A stretch of 64,000 bases of DNA from contig JAPFQT010000156.1 of NCBI GenBank assembly GCA_027627225.1, positions 1-64,000 of the forward strand. The letters run 5' to 3'. This document shows, in pieces, positions 12,898-24,070 of the stretch. Position numbers and translations under genes: made by a program. This stretch comes from Congeria kusceri. Lineage: Eukaryota > Mollusca > Bivalvia > Myida > Dreissenidae. The notes beneath the pieces were generated by a model, which saw only the letters and a list, made by a program, of their open reading frames with translations, was not told the origin of the DNA and made no database searches. The stretch's first letter is position 1, and every line of letters begins with the position of its first letter.

Positions 12898-13290
12898 TAT
12901 TTAGCTTCTTTTTTCAATTTAGTTTTTTATTTCACACATAAAATAATGTTCTACACTTGTGTACCGGAGATGACTTGGCATTTACGTAAGAAACCAGAGT
13001 GGTATGTCCGATTGGTTAACTCAATTGTGATGGGTGCAGATTTGAAACGAATCTATCATGCAGACAGAACATACCAATACAATATAAAGTAATACAAACT
13101 CGTGAATGGCTTTTGCAAAAAAAATTTATTTAGTTATTATACAGTTTAATTTATGTCAAACAAATGGTTTTACACGTATTGGTGTTTGGTACAAGTATTT
13201 AACAAGGGAGATAATGCCGATAGAAGTGTACATTTAAGTTTTAGTCAACGGGAACTTACCGTGTATTGTATAAATTCATGAAAATTTCTA

Positions 13291-14112
13291 ACATAACAAA
13301 AAACAACGATATTGAATATTCAATATTCAGTATTCAATACAAAATGCTAGTACATATACCACCGTGGTGTTTTTAAATGGTCGTTTCATACACGTGAACA
13401 TCGAAACATTTAGGTCTGGAAAACGTTTCAGCCATTAATTAAAATTAGAACAATACATTTATTAACTGTTTGTTGAGCTTTTGTATTCGGACAAACATTT
13501 AATTCAGAGCGTTAGATTATGTACCAAATTTTAAGCAAATCAATGACGAACATTAGCGCAAACAGAAGTAAACCTTTTATTTCAAACATAAGATTAAAAC
13601 AAGAGTAAATCTTGATCTAGAAACTTTAAAATTAAGAGTGTAAATTGATCAAGGAACTGCGGGCATTAATTCTATATAAGTATTTAACTATCCAAGTATA
13701 CATGAAAATGGGTGTTGTGTTCATTAAGTAATTGACATCTTTTGAAAGCATGTCAAAAACGGTTTCCCAAAATGTACGCAAACCACACATAAGAGTAGAA
13801 TATATCTGGTAACGCAATAAATACTTCTATTATGTTCTATGTCTAACTGAAGCATGTTAGATATAATTATATGTTTGTCAAATTACAAGAAGCCCTAATA
13901 GGACCAGCATGACACATTTGATTAAATTAAATTGATTAAATTGCCAGAGTAATGTTTTTAACAATAGTCATTGCCGACTGGTACATGAATAATTTACATT
14001 AGAAACGGCACGATTGAAAGAGATTTCAACGTGATAATATGCACACAGTATAAATACTGATAGAACGATCCTCACAATTGACATTATATTAAGCGACATA
14101 GCTTGAGGACAC
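13291..14112. other. Spacer, no gene seen
   Basis: AT-rich spacer. A local run of TATTCAATATTCAGTATTCA near 13313-13335 is a short simple repeat. Nothing else is supported. Confidence 0.4.
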
Positions 14113-14195
14113 AAAAATGCCTTTCTAGATCTGCGATTCTTCCAAAAGCTTGTATCAAGCTTTTGGGAGTATTGCAGATCTAGGTATGCATTTCT
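14113..14195. repeat. Near-perfect 83-nt hairpin (foldback)
   Basis: Positions x and 14308-x pair with no gaps over 40 positions, with a three-base centre at 14153-14155. About 36 pairs hold, counting G-U. The core is CCAAAAGCTTG/CAAGCTTTTGG and the outer arm is CTAGATCTGC/GCAGATCTAG. The three-base loop is small for a microRNA precursor, so a palindromic element or snap-back insertion is equally possible. Confidence 0.7.
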
Positions 14196-14529
14196 CATCT
14201 TACAATAAGGACTACACAATTAATGTTTTACTATCTTTCTAGGTATTTCATAAACACCAATTATTAACAGACATCAACTACAGGTCATATTTAAAGTACT
14301 ATCTTGATTGATAAAGAAAGCAGAAATGACTCCAAAAGGAACATGTCACATGCTCTTTAGACTAAACAGAACAAGACAAGCAGTATTAAAATCAGTGCGT
14401 GGCTGGCAAAAGCACAGATTGGCATACGATAGATACTAATACTCGTTATATTATTTTAGGTAGACGTATTAAGATTGTTATTAAACTTTTAAATCAGATA
14501 AAACAATTTAATGAACTATGTAATAGTTC

Positions 14530-14625
14530 GAACATATTAATTTAATCTTATTGGTAAGAAAGGTGCTTAGCTTTCGCGCCGAAGCGAGTCCCTTCTTAAC
14601 CAATAAAAGTTTACTTAATATGTTC
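14530..14625. repeat. Imperfect inverted repeat with GC-rich centre
   Basis: The left arm (GAACATATTAA...TTATTGGTAAGAA) and right arm (TTCTTAACCAATAA...TTAATATGTTC) pair over about 28-32 bases. Between them lies a GC-rich stretch, GCTTTCGCGCCGAAGCGAG, that itself folds. It is unlike the surrounding AT-rich spacer. It may be a small MITE; a structural RNA is possible but unsupported. Confidence 0.5.
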
Positions 14626-16485
14626 TAATTAACTTATAATATGACCTACATTTTGAATGGTCGTGTGCATGAATATCATTGGACCATGTGCATAATAAAT
14701 ATCTATGTATCTGAAGGCTTACTGCAGATACTGTGAAGACGAAGTTCGAAACAACCAATCTACAGCCAGAAATAGCGTCTGTTAAGACCATGCTTTTAAT
14801 GATCAAGTGTTTCACTTAAAGGGTCCAATACCGCCATGGCATTGTAGGTTATATTTTAAATTATGGTTCTGTGTACTCGTGCAGGTAACTGGGTCATCTA
14901 AACCGTTAACAAATCTGAGCATGGTCAAATAAACCTCAGTGTACACAAGAAAACGTGACATTTATTCAAATAGTTAACAACCAACGGAAACGATGGCAAC
15001 ATTCATTGACAATGAGATTATGAATATTAATTTAAAAATGTACATGTGTCAACTATTTCAGTTAGAGCATTATTAACATTCATACAATGGGAAAGTTTTA
15101 GTTGAATTGTAATAGTAATTCAAATGTTGACTTACGTTTTAATTTTTGTGTTACTTCGAAGGTGAATGATTTAAACATTATTACATTTTACATCATGCTG
15201 TTGTAGTTTTCATTTGATACATGGCATTGATTAGCTGACAAAAGCTGAATTGTTACCTTATACATGAAATAAAATACTAATTAATTTTTGCATGCCTGTG
15301 TTGGATAGAAAAGATGTTGCCGTTGCTTCCAAGATCAATATGATGTAGATGATTTACAACCACATAGAGGCGGTCATGCAGATCAAGATTGTATGCAGCT
15401 GCCATTACACTGCTGGTTTGCGTTTGACCGTTTAGCGTCGTCCTCCTCTCGCTAAGCATTATGTTGCCATATCGGAGTGAAAATACGTAAACAAAGTGAC
15501 GAAACGGCTCATCGCTGCCCACCGAAGTGTTAGTCTTGACTACAAGTCTGCTTGTCACGTGATACAGACCGGCTTGACGAATGAAAATTGCTCCTTCGGC
15601 ATGCAGATGTGTTGCGATACTGTATCTGAACCCTTGTTCAATACTTGGTTTGGTAACAGTTTCCCCATGTTCGTTCCATAATAATTTATGTAAAAATTGT
15701 AATCAATATAATAACTAAACGTTCAAAAGCCAAATGTGTCCTTGAAACGAAAGCCTTAACTAACGTATTGCAATGATCCATTTAATAGATGCATGATTTT
15801 ATGTGTAATTTATAATTGAATGCATTGTCTTTTTCACAAAGGCAATTTGGCAATAATTTTAACATTGGACAGGTTTTGGGATTATATTTAAATTATTATC
15901 ATTAACTGACATACAATAAAACACGTTTATGTAAAGGTAGATACGCACGGTCGATAGACGAAGATATTACTCAAAATGCAAGTTCAAATGGTCTTACCAG
16001 CTAACATACTTTATAGTTGAATGCGTACTTATTGAAAAAAGAACTGTTTAACTATAGTTTTACATTGAACAGCGGGTAAATGTCAACTTAATTACAAACA
16101 ATAAGTATGCTTGCAAGAGGAGTATTTTAATTAAACATGAAATGGAAAGACAACATATATATAACGCCTCTTTCCTGCATAGATCACAGTTCTGCTGATG
16201 CCGACCGCTTGCACGTATGGTGTGTGGTGTTCGTATGCGTCACACAACCAGGGGTATGCACGGATGTAATCTAGAAGCGGAATGATAAGGTAATATTCTT
16301 CCGATATAAACTGTTTCTACATATTACTATAAGCCGAGTAACCATCTATTGCACCAGAAGATAAATTGAACATTTAAATAAAAACATATACTTACTGAAT
16401 AGAAATTGTTTATAGTACTCGTCAACCAGTGGCTGGAATAGATAATCGGAGGTGAAAATGATACACCATTTGCTACAATATACCA

Positions 16486-16846
16486 ATCAAAACTCCTAAC
16501 GCATCAACTATTCAATTCTCCTTTTAGTACATAGGAAAACGCATGGAAAGAACAAGATATGTCCCCATTCCTTTTGGACACGGTGACCATGTTTGTTCTT
16601 TCCAAGCGCCGGAGATGCACTGCGATACTGAATGGAAGAGGGGGACATAACCGTTATTGACGTGTGTGATTTTTTATTACGTACATTGTGCGCGGTATAT
16701 TCCTCATTGTGTACACCGTTCGGTGCAATAAAAATAACATGTATGCATATCACTATATCGTATTTTGATTACCTTTATATGTATGTTACTATCTTTGTTA
16801 TTTATTAAAAGGAGCTTTGAATATGTGATGCGTTAGGAGTTTTGAT
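16486..16846. mobile_element. MITE with about 41-bp terminal inverted repeats, inside G2
   Basis: The left end ATCAAAACTCCTAACGCATCA (from 16486) is matched on the opposite strand at the right end (to 16846). The arms continue to TTCAA...CTCCTTTT. Inner arms GGAAAGAACAA (16544) and TTGTTCTTTCC (16592) make a second foldback. It is about 361 bp, non-coding, and lies in the intron between the G2 anchor exon and the micro-exon. Confidence 0.75.
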
Positions 16847-17274
16847 AAGTATATAACTTGTTCAAATGATACAAATGACACCTACTCATTTTTAAAATGC
16901 AAATGATTGCATAGTCCATAGATACATAAATACATGCACACAAGGATACATAAATATGTATATACAGAAAAAGATACTGGCGTAGCTTCATACATTCATA
17001 CCAATCTGACTACAGTGCAAGATCTTCCTAAAGCTAGACTTGCTGACATTTACAATCGTCTCTATTCTTGATAGTGATTTTCAAACAAATTATTAATATT
17101 TACTTCAAACAGTATGCTCGCCTATATTGTTCGGCTTACATTCAAATTGTGAACACTGTCAGTAGCTGGTAAATTATACACGTCATACTACGCCATATAA
17201 TTCGTTTAATTTCAAGACCGTGAAAGCTGAACAGGACCTAATTATAAGAGACTTTTACAAGCTGTGTTCCAAGG

Positions 17275-17343
17275 TGAAATTAATGCATACGTTCGACATA
17301 CATGCACGCATGCATGCACACACGCACGCACACACGCACGCAA
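17275..17343. repeat. Low-complexity CA/CG tetranucleotide tract
   Basis: Alternating GCACGCA/CACACG units, a microsatellite in the long G2 intron. Confidence 0.8.
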
Positions 17344-17479
17344 TTCTAGTATTAGAATAAGAAAAACTAGAAGTGTCAGCGACACGGATGCCCCCACGAC
17401 ACATGGTTAAACACAGACAAAAGGAGTGTCGCCAAAAATAATGTTTGCCTCCAAACATGTATTTTCATATATATTCTAT

Positions 17480-18150
17480 ATTGGAAAAAAAACGTGTCAT
17501 AATGCGCGATAATTAGTCGAAGCCAAAATCCTTCCTTTACAATCACATACACGTCAAGGTTCTTCAGCTGTGAAAGTTTGAACGAAATCCGCCAAGCAGG
17601 TGAAGAGGAGTTGAGTCCACAAAAAGTCGGGAAGTATATATTCTATAGTAGAAAAAATGACAAAGGGCCATAATTCTGCCAAAATTGGTCGCAGTCAGAA
17701 TTCCTTCCTTTACAATTATCTACACGTTAAGGTTCTTCAGCTGTAAGATGAAATCTGCCAAACATTTAAAGATGAGTTGATTCCACAAAATTTCGGGAAG
17801 TATATATCTATGGGTGGAAAAAAATGACAAAGGGTCATAATTCTGCCAAAATTGGTCGCAACCAAAATTCCTTCAATTGAAATCACGTTGGGCTACTCAG
17901 CTGCGAAAGTTTGAGCCAAGTCTGCCAATCAGTTAAAGAGATGATGAGTCCACAAACTGTCGGGAATAGTGGAAATAACAAAGAGCCGTCTTTTTTCCAA
18001 AACTGGTCGCAACCAAAATTCATTTATTAACGATCACCTACACGTTAGGTTCTGCAACTGTAAAAGTTTGAGCAAAATCCGCTAAACAGGTAAAAAGGAG
18101 TTCAGTTTACAAAATTTCGGGACGCACGTACACGTTCGAACGTACGGACT
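17480..18150. repeat. Satellite-like tandem repeat, about 150-170-bp period
   Basis: Four decayed units contain 'ggtcataattctgccaaaa', 'ttggtcgcaaccaaaattcc', 'cacgttaaggttcttcagct' and 'ccacaaaatttcgggaag'. Starts are near 17490, 17650, 17820 and 17975. The block ends in 'gacgcacgtacacgttcgaa...acggactgac', the kind of terminus seen on many molluscan interspersed repeats. Confidence 0.75.
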
Positions 18151-19275
18151 GACAAACAACTGCATTGCTTAAAAATCTGCCCAACTCTATTTGTTGCAAA
18201 TTGTCCAAATTGTCCCAGCTGAGGACACTATGTGCACGTTTTAAGTGTGCAAATGACATTGTAGACAAATCTGTTTAACGATGGTGACGCTACACATAGG
18301 CTTGATTGTCCTACTTTTCGGTAATGTGGTCTCCTGTGAAATTTACCAAAGCATAACTTTCAGAAACGCTATGTGATGGTATAAACACATATGTTTTGCT
18401 AATATTTGATCGCTGTACATACTATACATGCTTCAACTCTAGTCACAGTCACTTCTTTTTGAGATTTAAGATTTGATTAATTAAGTCAGTTAGGATTCTT
18501 TCAGGTAGGTGCTAGACAGGTATTATATCATTTTTCCATTCATTCGTTGTAGTTAAAAGTTGTCTTTTGAAGTTACAATGGTTTTCCGATGACACGTTGC
18601 TTGTTTACACACTACTGCAAGCTATCTTTTTTATAGTTCGTCATGATAAATTGTTAACTTATTTGCCACTGACGATCGCACAATAACGGTGTGGTACCTG
18701 CAGTACTTTTGCCAACACATGAGTAGAAGTCATATAACTCTGACTATCAAACTCATTTTCTATTGTTAAATGGACGGTTTATGTGACTGCGTTTTCGTTA
18801 CACACTACAGCAGTATGTAATGAGGCTGTGATACAACTCCTGTAAATTTCAATGAAACCTGTTATAAATGAATGCCAAATTAAAAAATAACAACAACAAA
18901 AATGAAAAAAATAATACACTAATGCGATGTGCCAGTGGAAACTTCGAATAAATATCAGTAAAATAAATTACAAAAATTCATCTTGCGTTCATTTTCAGTT
19001 ACAGATTGCAACAGAACATGTACCTTTATTGTAGCTTGTCTGAGAATGTCCCGAGCTTTTCCAGTACATGTGTTACTAGATGTGTTTGCTATGTTTGCCA
19101 AATCCTCCATTCTATCTTGCCTACCAAGCAAGTCTGTACATTGCATGCTTAGATCAGGCTCTCTATAGTCAACGATTTGATATCGTTGTGCAACCCAAAT
19201 ACCGGTTAATGTCATGAAAGCCAGGGCAAGTACGTAAACAAAACATATCAGATAAAACAAGACCCGCTCTTTTAC

Positions 19276-21400
19276 CTGAAAAAAAACAACAACAAAATAA
19301 CATATAAATGAACATGTATATACATGGAGTTTGTATAAGAAACAAAATACATTTACAAGATATACTTAAGTATATGAACACAACTAACAGCATCCTCCAC
19401 CCAGAGACTTCATACAAGCATCATACTGCGTCCATATGCTTCGGTAAAAGTCATCACATACATGTACAGACGACGCGCACGGCGTCAATAAAATGACACT
19501 GATATGCACTGAGATAAACATACATGCATGAGTAAATAAAAAAGAGAATGTGCTTAAAAAAGTAACACCACTTTGTGTGAAGAAGACATAAACATCTCGC
19601 GTGATAGATCTGTATATTGTAATTCACCCTAAATTATCCAGTCCTTTTGAAATGTTTACCCTAACAATCATAACCAAAGTATTAAACTAGAAGAGATGAC
19701 CAAACTGACACCTCCCGAAAGTATGTTATGGCCATTGCAACGAACAAAAAAAACATATTTCATAGGGACTCTGTTGAGAATTTTAGCCATAAATATATTA
19801 AAACATTTTAATGCATGTGCGTATATGGTAATAAATAAACTAGTGTCGTATATATACCGATTATTCAATGTATACGATAACCGTCTATGTATGATTTTCT
19901 GTTTTGCTCTCTTCCTTTGATTATAGTTTTGTTTAATGTTATTAGATTCAGAAACAGAAAAAAAGCCACACATATTTTTTTTTTAATCTTCATACACGAA
20001 GTAACGAAAATATATATAATTATATATTCTGAGGACTAAAGTGAGGAGTATATGCGTATTGTGTGCCCGTTTCGATCTAGTCAGACATGCGACGAATAAG
20101 TTAATTAAAACTGAAAACCGAGTTACACATTTATCACTTTTCAATTTTTAAAAGGAAGTTCAATTAATATTTGTACTTGCAATATTATCACCGACGCAAA
20201 ATAGCTTTTTAAATATATTTATGTTGCAGTTAATTTTATATTTAATGAATCAGAATTTCAGAATGAACACACAAATCGAACGTGTTGTGTCTGTCGTGTG
20301 AAACCAATTAACAAACCAATTATCAAACGATTATGATGCAATACACACACTAAATTGTGCATTATAAGTATATGAGTATTTACTGTGCATTTCCAAAGTA
20401 TTTACATATTTTATTTTCGGTTCGGAGCAGTAAATGAAGTAGAATGTATTTCAAATAACCAAACGTGAATATCAGGATGAATGTGTAAATTTCCGTTTAC
20501 TTTCGATTACTACGCATATAACATGTGTATTTGTTTCTTTTGTATTGCTGTTTAGGTACGAATATAATAATATAAGAGATATAATTGATCGTATACCTAC
20601 CTTTGGAATGCATATATCATGAAACTTACAAGTAAGTTATATTTTTTGCCCAGGACACGTGTTAAAAAAACAACAAATTATTAAAAAAGTCAATCGTATA
20701 AAACTGAGTTCAAAGAAACATTCATTGAAGAGTAAAATAATATATTACGTCATTCGGTTAAATATCATATACTGAAGCACGCGAGGACATTATACACGAC
20801 ATACCTTCAAATGAAACGTTAGAGCCATTTATTTCTCAACACGATGTTTATCGAAGCTGTGAAAAAAACTTAATAATAAATAATTAAAAAAAGCAATGGA
20901 CGCTTAAAACTATTTTTTATCTCTAATCAATAATTTTAAAACGCAATAGGCACTTGAAACTAATGCTTCTTCTCAGAGCCAATCTTTTATTATGAAATTG
21001 TAATCTGATACGAACCAGTCGTTATTGTAGATCAACTTATATTTATTCGTGTGCGCAACTGATCTTAACTACATTATAATTGTTCAAATTATCAGACCAC
21101 TTTACGTATAACACAACAAAAGAACCGCTGGGTCAAGTTCGTAATTTCTTGATTATATTCATACTGAATTCGATTCGGTGTAGAAAATAAGTTTTTGTAT
21201 TTCAAGTTAAAGCCTGTGTATTTTGTTTCCAACTGAAATAATCTATTGTTCTCCTTTGTCTAATGGATATTGGGAATACATACTATTACGCAGTTGTAAA
21301 TTGTATTCCCTCTCGGGTATTGTCGCACAAGTAAATTATTTACTGTGTCGTGTGTTATAGCACAACAGTTAAAACTGGACTAAAAGTTAAAAATTGTTCG
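19276..21400. other. Spacer upstream of G2, no gene seen
   Basis: AT-rich. The first exon and promoter of G2 should lie here. Several ATG/donor combinations were examined, but none joins the anchor exon in the required phase 0, so none is called. Confidence 0.35.
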
Positions 21401-21409
21401 ATTTAGTTG

Positions 21410-22540
21410 CTCCTTGAGGCCAGCTTCTCTCTTGAATGAGGGTCAAGGCTTCAGCAATATGTAATGGCAGCTGTTTCTAAGTGTGGATTGTGACCGGGAA
21501 GAATGAGTAGAGGAGCATATCAGTCTTGCAGTAGGGGTAACGAACCTAGTGCATTCTGCTGCAGCATGTCCGAGGCATCTTGTGGACACAGATGTTGCAG
21601 GCACTGTGTCTGTGGTTTGTTCACCAATTGAATGACGATCCTTACATCATTGCTAACATGGTGTTAGCTCTGCGTGCCTCCCAGTCCAGGTCTAAGATCA
21701 TGTGGCTAACAGTACTGGTGCACCTATAGTCTCCGGTAACAAGTCGGGCAGCTCTTCACTGTACTGAATGCAGGCTGGTAAAGCTGGAAGATAATGATGG
21801 ACTCCATGCTAGACTTGCATATTCAACGATAGGTCTGACCAACGTAACAAGGGCCTTTATTGTGGTGGGGCAGCTGGAAATGTTTCGTCGGAGGAAGGCT
21901 AGACTTTTGTTGGCTATCCTGGCAACTGCTAACGTCAGCGTTCCCAGAGAGGTTGCGTGGTGACACACTAGTATTTAGCTGATGGGACAGTGTTTAGTGG
22001 TTCATTGTGGATAGAGTACGGAACTGTTACGGGTATACGTTTGCGTGTAGAGGTGATAATATCACACTTGGTTGGGTTGAATTCCATCTGCTATTTCCTC
22101 TACCTCTCTTGGAGTTGATTGAGACCATCTTGAACGATATGGCACCCTTCGATGGACTTTATTTTCCTGTACAAGAGAGTGTCGTCGGCAAAGAGCCTGA
22201 GTGTTGATCGCACTCCCTGTGGCATGTCGTTAATGTAAACCACGAAGAAGAAGGGACCAAGACAACTTCCCTGTGATATACCAGATTTCACCGGGAACGG
22301 ATCCGAAGAGTTTCCTTTTGCGACAACACTCTGTGATCTGTCGCTCAGATAGTCTGTACTCCAGGAGAGAAAGATTCGTCTGATGCCATAATGGTCCAGT
22401 TTAACGGCGCGAAGTGTTTTGGGCACTTTGTCAAACACCTTAATGAAATCCAGTAGTTTTCTGTCCTTAATTACACTATGATCAAGCGCAGGCGCTAGGT
22501 CATGTTGAAAGTGGACAAATTGAAAAAAAAAGCACAATCT
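21410..22540 (-). pseudogene. LINE reverse transcriptase fragment (Jockey/CR1-like)
   Basis: Minus-strand frame 22100-22537 holds the RT palm: DFIKVFDKVPKTLRAVKLDHYGI-type sequence, then GISQGSCLGPFFFVVYINDM and the catalytic box FADDTLLY. A frame near 21969-22100 continues with MEFNPTKCDIITSTRKR, and 21756-21968 with IVEYASLAWSP, the usual order in such elements. Frameshifts and stops separate the parts; endonuclease and 3' end are missing. It is more GC-rich than its surroundings, suggesting a later arrival than neighbouring spacer. Confidence 0.8.
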
Positions 22541-22939
22541 ATTACATCAAGATAATATTGGTGACGGATATTTGCTATTTGAAGTATAAAGTCATAGTAC
22601 GGAATAGTATCTTACATCGTACAGTATACTTGCTTTTCGTTGGTTTAACCGGATCAGGTGCTGACTGGTATTATTTCATACTAGCAGTTAATATCCAGTC
22701 AGATTATGTATACTTTCAAAATAAACATAAAATGATTATTATATTGTTGGAAAATTGATTAAAGTATGGTACTCGGTAAGATAAATTCGTTACATGGCTT
22801 CTTGCTGACCACGTACGGTGTGATACAGGGTCCGTAAATTATCACGCCGCAACTACAAATATCATCTTCTAAAGCAATGTGTTATTTACATCAAATCCCC
22901 AATCAGTTGCTAAAACTGCAAAGTAAGTAATACTGGTAT

Positions 22940-23500
22940 ATATGAAGCATAATTTGCATCAGGAGAAGAAGAACAACAGCATACTAACTATTAAAAAATA
23001 GGTATTTATTTACGGAAAAAGGCCAATTGAGTACGTGTATACACCAAAACATTTTAACGCTTTAACACACACAAACAAATGCCAATACCGTACACAAGAT
23101 AATAGAAACAGTATGCACATCTGTCTACGTGTTAAACAAAATTCCTTTACATTAATGTTTTACTTGACCTTGTTCTTAAGGCTTCACGAATTAACACGAA
23201 ATATATCCGAGTAATCCCAGTAGTAAATGTTAAATAACTGCAGTTATTGCTGAATAAAATGGATCACAGGAGGTGATAATAATCACCCTGCTATTGCATT
23301 GACACTGGGTCAGCACCTGACGATATCATCATAGAAGCAATACTATGTTGGCGAAACTAATAGCTAATGGCTACTAAAAGATACGAAATGTGGCATATTT
23401 GTATATTAAGTAAGAAAAATCCATGTCAATAAAGAAAATCACCGAGGTGGAATATCATTTAGATAAGGTATTGTAGCTATGCTGAACATAACGTTACACT
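22940..23500. repeat. Dispersed duplicated block (partner 37895-38500)
   Basis: Shared in the same orientation with 37895-38500: 'cataatttgcatcaggag', 'atgcacatctgtc', 'tggatcacaggnggtgatnat', 'aatactatgtt' and 'aatggctacta'. No coding potential is preserved in either. Confidence 0.6.
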
Positions 23501-23504
23501 GAAT

Positions 23505-24070
23505 TCTAGTAATTTATTCCTGAGAATTGGCATGGAAACAAAAATGCCAATTTTTATAATCAAAGGGTAACAACTCAGTCAAAACATTAACAGACTGGAA
23601 CGACCTAATATAATGCGCATATTTTCTTGGTAGTCCGGATAATATGCGCATTTCCTCGTGGTGGGAATGCTGCACATAACAGTTTTATTGAATTCAATCA
23701 TTAGTTCCGGAGATCTAACGCGGAAACGACAAAAACACCGTCTTATATTCAAAGGACAATGACTCGTAGAAAAAAATCTTCCGACCGGGCGAAAACCTGA
23801 CAATAAATTATTATGTGCATGCCCTCGTAAGGATTCTGCAAATAAAGTTTCATTGAATTCGTGTTCAATAGTTTCTGAGATCCAGCACAGAAACAAAAAT
23901 GCACCATTTTATAATAAATGGGAAATATCCGTGAACAAATAAGCCGACGGGAACGACCTGTCAATATGCATATGCCCTCTCAGTAGTTGTGCTGCACATA
24001 AAGTGTTATTGAAATCAAGTCAATAATCTCAAATCTAGAACGGACACGAAAATACTGGGATGAAGTATAC
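23505..24070. repeat. Decayed tandem repeat, units of about 160-200 bp
   Basis: Recurring words 'gaacgacct', 'atgcgcat/atatgcat', 'tgcccctcg'-like, 'ctgcacataa', 'tttnattgaattc' and 'gaaacaaaaatgc' appear about three times. It follows the duplicated block, as a related array (39400-39850) follows its partner. Confidence 0.55.

Larger units (their letters stand above)
8520..13290. repeat. Duplicated block, copy B, interrupted by a LINE
   Basis: Direct partner of 1-1530. The homologous parts are 8520-9423 and 12898-13290; the intervening 3.47 kb is the LINE. Outer parts include 'acgtattggtgtttgg' (13157-13190) and 'aaattcatga' (13270-13280). On the minus strand both copies keep ATGAATTTATAC followed closely by GGTAAGTTCC, a strong donor. 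This could be a small first exon or 5'-UTR exon for G1, but its phase does not fit the G1 anchor exon if coding. Confidence 0.75.
15277..19275 (-). pseudogene. TNF-superfamily ligand G2, TNF exon lacks a normal acceptor
   Basis: Exons, in minus order: 19024-19275 (252 nt, phase 0/0; membrane anchor VLFYLICFVYVLALAFMTLTG, stalk with QCTDLLGR and NTCTGKARDILR), 16396-16432 (37 nt, PLVDEYYKQF), 16175-16270 (96 nt, LCDAYEHHTPYVQAVGISRT) and 15277 to about 15689 (TNF domain, open from LLWNEHG to stop; GAIFIRQAGLYHVTSRLVVK, AAYNLDLHDRLYVVV). The first exon border has AG at 19276-19277, so an initiating exon upstream is expected but was not found. Two faults are visible. The base pair after the 96-nt exon is GA, not GT. 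The start of the TNF exon also has no AG where the other copies do: aligned to G4, about 8 bases carrying the acceptor are missing. The next upstream AG (15714-15715 region) would bring in a stop. It is either a recent pseudogene or uses unusual splicing. Confidence 0.7.

Noticed and set aside
14560..14600. Possible tRNA or structural RNA in the GC-rich hairpin centre
   Set aside because: No A/B box pair or cloverleaf stems; the arms look like an inverted repeat element.
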